Assembly (NCBI GenBank): GCA_030562195.1
Contig: JAUJPP010000007.1
Location: 2,418,001-2,482,000 of the forward strand
Reading direction: 5' to 3'
DNA from: Nipponacmea schrenckii
Taxonomy: Eukaryota; Mollusca; Gastropoda; Lottiidae
DNA: 64,000 nt
Made by a program: the position numbers and the translations under genes. The notes below the pieces were generated by a model that did not search any database, was not told the origin of the DNA, and was given only the letters and a program-made list of their open reading frames with translations. Below are positions 29,001-41,000 of this stretch, piece by piece (within the stretch, counting starts at the first letter, position 1; the number at the start of each line of letters is the position of its first letter).

Positions 29001-32000
29001 AAAAATGCTGATAAGGCAAAAATTCTAACATAAGGCAGTTACGGCGTTCCATAGGGAAACATCAACTGAGCTGACATTGTTAAGTAACATGTTTGATATG
29101 GGAGGATACAGAAATAGATATATCAAATCCAGATTAAACATCACTAAATTCTTTATATATTAGAATTTCTTTCATTGTTTGTTATCATTTCTTCCAGAGG
29201 CTACAGAAACAACAAGATTGCCTACATCTTGGACAATAGCCAACGACACTAATTTGAACATTGTTCAATTGAATGCTACAAGTTCTGAATATAAACAAGT
29301 AGAGAGCAATTTTAATTCAACACTTGAAGGAAAGACCATCCAAATACAAAAGGTAATTGTAAAGATATAATATCGAGCAGTGATGCAGGTCGGAGGGACT
29401 GATATGGAAAAAGCGTCTAGTCGTTCGGATGGGACAATAAACCGAGCCCCGTGTGCTACAGGCTGTGCACGTTAAAGATCCCTCGACAGTTGGAAATCGC
29501 AAAAAGAGTAGGCTAATGCCGCTGTCCTGGCAAAATTTCCCTCATTGCACACTGCATGGCGTTCCCCGTCTTCATTAGCCCATAAGGTGCAGAACAGTAG
29601 GACGTAAAACTCCATTCATTTCATTTCATTTTTTACATATCGAGAATGTGAGAAAATCGAGTTCATTTTGATTCTGAAATTCATATTGATATGGAAAAAA
29701 TACATAGTGAATTAGAATTTGATTAAAAAAATAAAACCAAATTATACTAGAACTGTGAACAGCTCCGAGCGTGGCAACTGTGCGTTATCCCATGGATTTC
29801 GAACATTTTGAAACTTCTAACCTGCTAGCTTTCAATTCCGGTACTTTTCAGCCTACAATTGTAAGCGTAAACTTTCCGCTATATAGGCAATTTTTTCTAC
29901 TATAAGTTTCTACTATCAGTTCCTTATTAGATTTTTGTACATGTCTAAGATTTTGGTAGGATATTTACATAAATTCCAAACTAAAATTTAAGTAGGTAGT
30001 AAGATGTCAAGTTGTCATGAAATTTAAACTCTCTATATTCAAATTTAAACATTATTTTGTAACTTTGGTTGTAATTAACATAGAGAGAAAATTCAAGCTA
30101 TGTGATAATTTGCTAATTCACAGCTTTATAAAGAGATATTTTTTGAATTTGTATGCAAAAATTTTACAAAAAAATAAATAAATTTTATTAGCAATTGGAA
30201 TTTTTTTCTTCTCGAGGGATGCAAATTATTTTGTATAGCTAATGTACTGTTTTTGCTTACATTCTTGAATTACACGGGATGTAGGGTCGCCTGAAATGAG
30301 ATAAAAAAAAAACGGAAGTCCCCACGCCCAAACCGGAAGTGATCAAAAAATTTTGATGATATATTTTTAATTGTGTTGCGTATCTATCTATATCCTGTAA
30401 ATTTCAGATCGATCCGAACATTAGAGCCCGAAAGTGTAACATAACCATCCAAAATTGCAACATAGTCAGATTTCGGTCGGCTATAAAACCGGATGTTAAT
30501 ATTTGTCATGCATTATCAGCACATCTATAGACAGCTGAGGTCAATGACATTCTACATCTCAAATGTCAAGGTCATTTAAGGTCAAGGTCACGAGATATAG
30601 AGTTTTAAATTTTCGAAAAATTCGAACGGGCATAAAAAAAATTCAAATTCGAAAATCAAAATTCTGTTCCCAACATTTTATAGATAAAGTATCAAGGTTT
30701 CGATAAACACCAAAATCATAAAAATCGGTAAATAATTGCCGGACTTATTAAATTTTTAAGAAAATTTGCCATTTTTGAAAACTGCGCATGCGCAACATTC
30801 AATTTTATTTTTCTTCATCTCAGGGGATTAAAATCATTTAGTATAGCTTAAATATACTGTTTTTGTTTAGATTCTTGAATTACATGGGAAGCAGGGTCGC
30901 CCGACATGAGACGAAAAAACCGGAAGTCCCCACGCCCAAACCGGAAGTGATCAAAAAATTTTGATGATGTAGTTTTAATTGCGCTGCCTATCTATCTATA
31001 TCCTGTAAATTTCAGACCGATCCGACTATTAGGGCCCGAGCTAGCTTGAAATCTTATTTGCATATTATGCAATTAGCCACTTTCGGGTTAGCGAAAATAT
31101 TATGTTAGATATTCATTTTTGATTCCAGCCCATATAAAACGAAAACAAAGCGTGACAAATTTTATTTGCCACGCAATAATCCGAACGAAAACAAAGCGTG
31201 ACAAATTTTATTTGCCACGCAATAATGGATAAAAAATCAAATGGGCATTGATAATTTGTAAATGAAATGAAATGAAATGAATGGAAGCTTACGTTCTGAT
31301 AATTTGTAAAACTCAACTATGTGTGTATGTTAGAAGACGCGATACAGTGGACCAAAGTTGTCCAAAATGTCAATTTGGAGATGCCTATAAAACCGGAAGT
31401 TAAAATTTGTCAACCAATATCAGCAAACCAATGGATAGCTGAGGTCAAGAATATTCTACATTAAAAAGTTCAAGGTTATTGAAGGTCAAACGGACATGAA
31501 TAAGATTTAAATTCGAAAATCAAAATTCTGTTCGCAACAAGTAGCAAGGTTTTAATATACACCAAAATAATACAAAACGGATAATAAATGGTGGACGTAC
31601 TAAAGTTGTTCAATGTTCAACATTTTAAATTGTTATACGCCACATATATTGTCGTCACCCCCATCCGTCTGTCAATCGGTTCACAATTGGCTTGTGAACG
31701 CAATACAGAAATATTTATGATGAATGACTGCTGCTGATTGGAGGGTGATATTGTGTCCACCGTCAAGAAAAGTAAGAGTCAAGAGGGTGGTGCTGAATAT
31801 TTATCAATTTCGTTGAAAATTGACCAGGGGAATTATTTTGTTTTCTTTAGTTTCAATGTTCAATGTGGTGAATACCGAAAGTTTGTATTTATGTTTAATA
31901 TTGTATTTAAAGATAGAAAGAATAGAAAATCGGTCAGTTTATCAACAATATATGGCCAAGAAGAAGCATATGGAATTGGAATTGAAAGGTACATATGCTA

Positions 32001-35000
32001 CAGTAGAGAAACCTATATTATGGCATGGTACTGATCAACAAGCTATATTTAATATCAATAATTATGGTTTCAATAGAAGTTATTGTGGTAAAAACGGTAA
32101 GTATGTTTATTTTAATCTTGTTTTATTTGTTTATAGATATCAGTAATCCAAATAATATAATAACAATCGATAATACCAAATATGCAGTGATGTATTTCAA
32201 ATAGTCTGATATCGAATGTGCCTATCTTAAAGATTTAATTCAGCTCTATACCCCAACGTTCCCTCAGATCCTTTCGCCAGCTTCTACTCAGCCCTATAAA
32301 ACAAATATGAAATTGAACAAAGAGCTTTCTTTTTCTCATCCCCAAAAAGAATTGAACAAACTCCCTCTACAAATTAAACAAAGTTGTTGTTATTATTATT
32401 ATGATTATAATTTTGATTATTATTTTTATTTTTATTATTTTCTTAAAACCTTCATAGTACCGAAAGCTCTTTAGCCAGCGTCCGTTTAATATAATTATTA
32501 CATTTTCACTATTGTATAAATCTGTCTGGAAGGGTGAAGATAAGTTGCAAAGATGTATATTGTCTAAAAATTATAAAAATGGTGGTTTAAACATGGTGAA
32601 TTTTAAACTATTATCAACCCGCTCTCCTATCTTTTGGATAATAAAACTTGTAAATTCTTCTAATCAGACCTGGATGATACCTTATAGTTTTATCATGAGA
32701 AATTCTGAAACTTCAGAATGCACTATCCTTCCTATCTGCAACTATCCAAAAAAATTTGACATCTCTGTTCCATTCTATTCTATGGATATATGAAAACTGG
32801 TATGAAATTTATACAAAATTTATTATTGAAATATCAAAATCGAAAGAAGAAATTTTATGGTATAATGGCCCGTATGAACTAAATGAAATTAAGCCTAATT
32901 GAATTCTATTCTTCTAAATAACATTAACTTAATTTTATATTTTGTATGAACCTCATAGAATTACCTTAAATGTATTTAAAAATCGGCTAATTTAATGCTA
33001 AACTTAAAGTTGGTCGGAACTTATATACAGGCATAGCTACATCCACGGTAGATTGTCTGAAATTAGAGTTGGCATATTGGAAATTCTAGAAACGTTTTGA
33101 AAGAAGAAAGAATTCATGTACTTTATCAAAAATTATTTTAGATTGGTCAGGGTCGTTGTGTACAACATATAAATTTGATATGTTTGTAAGATTAGTTGAT
33201 AAAAGGTTAATAGATCTGTGAAGTGCATCTGAATGTAAGGGGCAGTTCAAAAGGAAATGTTCTGCATCTTCAAATTGATGACCACATTGGCACGCAGAGC
33301 TATCACTAACGTGTCTATTAAATTTATGACCATTAAGGTCGCTGCAGGAAAGACGAATACGGAAATGGTAAATTTGATTTTTTCGTTTGCCAAAGTTGTA
33401 TGTATCAGGTGGACTAGTTGATTTAATAGACTTTTTGAAAGATGAAATTGAAAGATGTAATTTTTGAAAATTTGGTAGTTTGTTCCATTCTCTGATTGTT
33501 GACGGAATAAATGAATCATAAAAGTTCTGCAGTTAAGATATGGAAAATCGCTGTTATTTCTTAGATTGTAAATGGTATTTTTTGTGGGAATAAGATCTGA
33601 TAAAAAGTTTGGAGCAAGATAATTTAGAATTTTATACATCATTGTCAGCTTATGCCGTCGTCGCCTTTCCTTCAAAGTAATGAAACCTGTTTCCTTGTAA
33701 AGTAAAGCATGGCTGGTACCCTTAACAGCCCCGCGTTCTGAGTGCATCTAACTGAAGATTCTCTAATGCAGTTGTTAGTTCATTTGTGCACCCGTCCCAT
33801 ATAATATCAAGGTAATCAAAGTGCGGCAGAATGTATGAGGTATAAAATGTTTTGAGCGATTTCCTACTTAACCGGTACTTAAGCCCCCTAAGACAGTTGA
33901 TAAGCCTACCAGTTTTCGATAAAATGTTTTTATATTGAAATCCCAATGACAGTTTGTTTTAAAAGTAAGGCCTAGGTGTTTGTGGTGTGCAACTTCCAGA
34001 ATAGGTACATTAAATGGGCAATGTTTGAGTGCTTTTAGTATGTAGTGCAAGTGTTTCAGTTTTCAGCGGGTTGAAGGTCACTAGCTACGCTTAAGCCCAG
34101 TTGTTGATGGTTTCAATATCATTATTTAGAACGTCAGCGGAAGCATTCGGGTCATCTATTAACTTTTAATTCTATTTGTAAATCTGTATAAATTCCTTTT
34201 GTGGCTCTTCGATGTTTAAAAATGTAGAATTATTTAGACGATTTAGATGAACTTGGTTAAATTAACTATGTTATTCTTATTAATAGACATATTAGAGATT
34301 GCCTGGACCCTTTTACATGGTTTTCGGAAGAGGAATTTAAATCAAGGTTTAGATGGAATAAGCATCGGTGTTGACTATAACTAATAGTTTGCAAAATATT
34401 CTGGAAACACCAACTGAAAAAAATGCTGCATTGCCCATTTTACTGCAAGTTTGTGGATGTTTTAGACTTCTATCGGGTGTATTCTATTCTACACTAGTCT
34501 ATCCTATACTATCGGGTGATTCATTTCAGTGCACATCTGGTGACCTTATACATTTCCACCAAACAACCATAAGCAGATGTCTTGAGCGTTTTTTAAATGA
34601 ATAAACGTTCAAGTTGTCTGTGGACCTGATCTGCGATTTTACAATATAGTAGCCTATGTAGACTCACGAATGTTTGATAACTGTAAAAAAATGAAATCTG
34701 TCTTAGTGACTAATCTTTAGACTCTTTTGTCATATAAATTGTGTATGTGGTTCGAGTGGAAATTAGAATCTCAATTACGGTAGAGAAAAATATATTTAGT
34801 TAATTGTTAGTTAAAAATAGAAAATAGAATTATCTTCAAATAAATTTAACTAAATCTATTTAAGGTTTAAAATAATTATATTCTCCTTAATTTGATAGTA
34901 TTTGGTGCATACGGGCCAATATAAACCTATGAAGATTATCTTTTTGATGAAAATCTCATTATATATTTACTGTATTGGATCTTCTAGAAATGGGTCATCT

Positions 35001-38000
35001 TAAGCAATTCTTCAATTTCAACTTATACATAAGTAAATAAGATACCGATACATTATTTCTTACAGAATCGATAGAAAATATTTTAGATAAAAATTTATAC
35101 AAATTGCATAAATGTAAATTGAAAAACATTTTATCTAAAATTATCTAAGATAAGCTAATTGATATGAAATATAGTAATCCTGTGTGGGTGTGGGTGAAGA
35201 AATCGCTAGGGCAAACTGAAATTGATAGAGTATATCAGCAAAGCATTTGAAATGATCAATTATTAATAGATAAATTAGTTTTATACAGATTTCACTCAAA
35301 TTTTATTATGTATATAAATATGTTCCAATCTAATATCAAAAATTTACTTACTGAACCGAATTAAACCCCACTGACCATTAGAAAAAAACGTATTTTATTT
35401 TATAATAGTTATTTATTCTACCCGTCATGGATTATTGTTGTATTGTTTGTCTTGCATAAAATTCAAAAAACGAGCAGCGCGAAGTATCCTAGACGCGAAC
35501 TACGATGCAAAATAACACTCTTAATTGGCTCACAATCTATCAACGTTTTAAACTTAATACTGGGATACTGACATACAAAATCATTAATAAAAATTGCCCT
35601 CTTTATTTAAAAAATTATTTTTCTAAGAAATCACTTGTTTCCTCAACAAACTGAAAGCAATGAAACGAATCTTCCAATATACAGCAAGTCTAATTTGGAA
35701 CTCTCTGCCCAAAATAACTAAAACATCTACATGTCTAGCTATGTTTAAAATGAGGTTAAAGGCAGAGCTATATTAAGTACCACCATCAAGTTGGTACCAG
35801 TCTTTATGGAACGCCGCAGCTGTCTTATGTGGCATAAGTATCATTATATTGTCGCGTTCAGATCCTTAGATCTTCATTTGTATTCTATTGTTGACCTTTT
35901 TAAGTTAGTATTAATTATAGTTGGTCTGAATATTACTATTGATCCTAAACTTGGATTTACCTCCCTTTAGTTGATTGTATTTAAACTTATGAATATGTAA
36001 CATCTGATGATGTCACTTCCTAGAGAGAATAAAATCATGGCTGAATGTAACTAATTGGGCGCTACTTCACTTATGTACCTCTCGATGATTTTAATAGTTT
36101 ATCCACTAAAAGACACCAGGGTCATGTTAAGGACATTATTATGAATGTTCACACCAAATTTCATCGCAATCGGACCATTTTTACTACCCTAAATCGAATT
36201 TTTTGTTCGTACAATTGTCGCTCTTTTCATAAATAATGTTCGATTGTCGAAAAAGGGATAACTTCAATTTCAACATGAATAAAGGTAAAGAGTAAATATT
36301 AGAGTCGTTTCGTACTAATACACACTAACTCGAGACAATTTTTGTGACTTTTCGTACCAAGTTAATAACATTCAAATATAATTCGATGTGTCAGGCCCCA
36401 TACTGTTTGCCAAAACAGGTACCGGTAGGTGAAATGATAATTCATGTTTTGATGATGTAATCAGAAAATTTATCGATTACTCACATGCCTCATGAGTCAT
36501 CACAATGACAATAACTGACAATATTTACATTAGCTGTTGTTTTTCTCCATTGGACTAATGTTAATACGTGTGGCGTTTATGAGACAATAACTGCCATTGC
36601 CTCATCACCAAAACATTGAGCGTAGTAATACACGGTAACAAATGTAAATAAACATGGCCGTCGCGCTATTAACGTCGATCATCTTCACGCTTGAACGTAA
36701 AATTCCAATTTTAATGATGAATTCTAATATGTAATAAAGTTTCCATTAGCCTAACCCAAAGCCAATCTAATACTCACAGTCTCATACAAGAATAATTGGC
36801 AAAATGCGATAGAACTCAATCGAATTAGGCCTGAGTGTACTGGCCACAGCCGTAGACCCATTTGACCTAGTTACTCGCTTCAGTTTAAGAGCCTAAAAGT
36901 GCAGGTTTATGGATTGTTTAATATTAAGTTTCAAAATACTATACTTTTGCTGAAAATTGAGTTGAATTGAGTGTAAACTGTGGTCACCTATCAACATATG
37001 GAGCGGGCCTTCTTCTAGATTGGTCTTTATAGTTTCTTTCATTTTCTCAGCTTTCCTACTTGTTTACATGCGGTCAGGTCTAGCCGAATCAGCTAACGCG
37101 CATTCATTCAATTTTCCATCCAACCTTTGTCCTGATATACGACCATAACCGCCATAGGGTGACCGTTTATTGCTTAAATAACTCACAAGGCTTAAGAGTC
37201 ACCTCACTGACCAACACTGTCCAGTAGCGGGTTTTTAAGTACGCTTAAATATCGTCTACATTAGCCATATAGTCTCTACTTCAGTATACTACCGCTAACG
37301 GAAATGATGATTACAAATTTTTGATTTTTTTAAGATGTGACCCACAGACACTGACGATGGCTCACATGGCTCGTGAGTCATCTTACTGACCCACACTGTC
37401 CAGTAGCGGGCCTTTAAGTAAGCTTACATATCGTCTTTATAAGCCATATAGCCCCTACTTCAGTATACTACCGCTACCGGAAATGATGATCCAAAAAATT
37501 GGATTTTTTATGATGTGACCTACAGACACTGACAATGACTCACCAACCCCCAAATTTTCCGACGGGGTTTAAGCAAGCCAATACGTCTATATAAGCCATA
37601 TAGACCCTACTGGACAGTGTGGGTAAGTGCGGTGACTCTCGAGCCATGTGAGTCGTCAGTGTCTGTGAGTCACATCATAAAAAAATTTTAAAAAATTTTA
37701 TCATTATTTCCGGTAGCTATATGGCTTATATAGACGATATGTAGGCTTACTTAAATGCCCGCTACTGGACAGTGTGGGTTAGTGAGGTGACTCTCGAGCC
37801 ATTTGAGTCATCGTCAATGTCTGTGGGTCATGAGAAAATTAAATTTTTTTCATAATCATTTCCGGTAGCGGTAGTATACTGAAGTAGGGGCTATATGGCT
37901 TATGTAGACGATAGGTAGGCTTACTTAAAGGCCCGCTACTGGACAGTGTGGGTCAGTGAGGTGACTCTCGAGCTATGTGAGTTAGTGTCAGTGTCTGTGG

Positions 38001-41000
38001 GTCACATCATAAAAAAATCAAAAATTTTTGATCATCATTTTCGGTAGCGGTAGTATACTGAAGTAGGGGCTATGTGGCCTCTTTAGACGATATGTAGGCT
38101 TACTTAAGTGCCCTGCTACTGGACAGTGTGGGTCAGTGAGGTGCCTCTCGAGCCATGTGAGTCATCGCCAGTGTCTGTGGGTCACATCATAAAAAAATAA
38201 CAATTTTTGGATCATCATTTCCAGTAGCGGTAGTATACTGAAGTAGGGGCTATATGGCTTATATAGACGATATGTAAGCTTACTTAAAGGCCCGCTACTG
38301 GACAGTATGCGTCAGTAAGGTGACTCACGAGCCATGTGAGCCATCGTCAGTGTCTGTGGGTCACATCTTTAAAAAATCAAAAATTTTTAATCATCATTTC
38401 CGTTAGCGGTAGTATACTGAAGTAGAGACTATATGGCTTATGTAGACGATATTTAAGCGTACTTAAAGACCCGCTACTGGACAGTGTTGGTCAGTGAGGT
38501 GACTCTTAAGCCTTGTGAGTTATTGTCAGTTATTGTCATTGTGATGACTCATGAGGCATGTGAGTAATCGATAACTTTTTCTGATTACATCATCAAAACA
38601 TGAATTATCATTTCACCTACCGGTACCTGTTTTGGCAAACAGTATGGGGCCTGACCATAGAGGTATTAATAGAACTAGAGGGCTAACTCCAGAACGAGGC
38701 TGAAGTCGCTATGTACACCGCCGCCATGTTGTTTGTACGGCAAAAGACGTCAAACGTCGTACAACCGAAATTAGATGTATTTTTAGAAGTAAATTCACAA
38801 TTACGGTCATTTCCTGCTAGGCTTATAATTGTCAAGAGTGACAAAGTTCTGTTATTGTCTTAAAAGAGAAAAATAACGTTAGGAATTAATTTTTTTCACC
38901 GGAAAGCTTGAAATAGGCCTAATTTAAGAAGACTTAAACCTACGTTAAAATTGAGGCTACGCCAATTTCTTGTTGGTCATTAAGACGATGTTATCAATAG
39001 ATCCCGTTCAAATCGAACTCAATTTTTCTCATTGTTGTTAGATCCTCTGACTCCTATTGAGTTACGTAAAATGAATCATTTGCTAAACGCGGCTCAACCC
39101 CCAAGACAAGAATCTATGCCTATCTATGCCTATGCCGCTATGGCAATCCGAGTGTCTAGACCTAACTTTTTAAAAAAAATAATACTTTATGGGTGTGTAA
39201 GGGGTTCAAGTGATTGCTCCAGGAGTATGATGGCTCAAAAAGGTTGGCAATCACTGGGTAGTAGTAAGTACTTCGTCTTAAGTAATAGGCTACTGTAGAC
39301 TGTAGGCTAACTAGGTCCAGACAGAGACAGAGTCTAGGCTACTCGTAACTGACGTAAGACTCCAACCATTGAGCTGAACTGATTGGCCTAGCTGTGCTGG
39401 AATTCGATGGGGTTAATAGATTTCTTGTAACACATAACTTTTAAAAAACCCTTAGTGTAATCATAGTATATGCTACTCCTTTCGAGCGGTCTTTTGAGAA
39501 TAATAAGAAGCAGGTGCTTGTTTACATTAATGACGACACACCTCAATGACGTCTTTTCCTAGAGGGGCATCTACAATTGAGTTATTCAATGATTGGCTTT
39601 TAAACAATAAGGTCACAGGTCGAGGTCAGAGCAGTCTTAGTATTTCACAGGCATCCGTATTGTTCTTAAGCCCTGGGCTTCCATCTTTTTCGGGTGGCGT
39701 CCCTTATTTTGATTTGGTTCGGACTCGCGTCCCTATCTATTTTCAAATTCACCTACAGCAGGGATATACGAAGAGTGGATTAGTCGACAACCTTCAGTTG
39801 TTTCGTCGACAAAGATTAATGAAATGAAAATGTTATATTTATGCAGTTTCAAACAAATTTAGTTTAAGCCAAGGCCTGAACGTCCAATATTGCAACACTT
39901 TTATTAGGCCCTATTCGCCATCTTAAAACGAGAAATAATGTTTGGTATTGAATATAATGTAAATAGTGTTCAAAAGTACTAGAAATGTACGAAAATCGAA
40001 CAATCGCTTCGAATGTATCTAAATTTAATTTTATCTTTCTATCTCTTTATAAATTTGATGAATTCATGATTAATTATTTAATTTTATGATTCTGTTATAT
40101 TCCATATACCGGTTCTTTATTCTTGCATTTAATTGCATCTTTGCTGTCGAGTTTCACTCTAAACCCGATTTTTTATTTTTACAGAGCTTCGCTCGAACTG
40201 TTTATATATATTTCATGAATATATTTAGGCTTCTATATCTTAGAATGAAAATAAAAATAAAAAAACAAATTCAAATTCTTAAACCTGGCCCATAACCTAA
40301 GAGCATTGGCCTATATTTATCAGTGTCCAAGTTATTTTGTTTTATAAAATTTTATGTTCATTATAAGTAGTATTATTCCATTAAAATATTTCGAGCTAAT
40401 TAGTGGTGTTTTGTGCATATTTGGTACATCGAAGATTTGAAAGAAATCGGATATAAATGAATTTATTCGTCGCATAAATATCAGCTTTTTACTACAGCCA
40501 GCGTAGATTACGTCGCTTTTTGCCGTACAATTAATATGGCGTCAATCGTCCACGAATGGCTTCAGTGACGCAAGAACAAAATGACGTCAGTCAGTCCTCT
40601 AGTCTTTATTATTACCTCTATGGGCCTGACACATCGTTTACTTTTGTCTATTTCGAATTTGGACGTGTGAAACGAATATATTGTCCATAAAACAAATAAT
40701 TTGAATTATATTTGAATGTTATTAACTTGGTACGAAAAGTCACAAAAATTGTCCCGAGTTAGTGTGTATTAGTACGAAACGACTCTTATATTTACTCTTT
40801 ACCTTTATTCATTTTGAAATTGAAGTTATCCCTTTTTCGACATTCGAACAGTATTTATGAAAAGAGCGACAATTGTACGAACAAAAAAATCGATTTAGGG
40901 TAGTAAAAATTGTCCGATTGCGATGAAATTTGGTGTGAACATTCATAATAATGTCCTTAACATGACCCTGGTGTCTTTTAGTGGATAAACTATTAAAATC

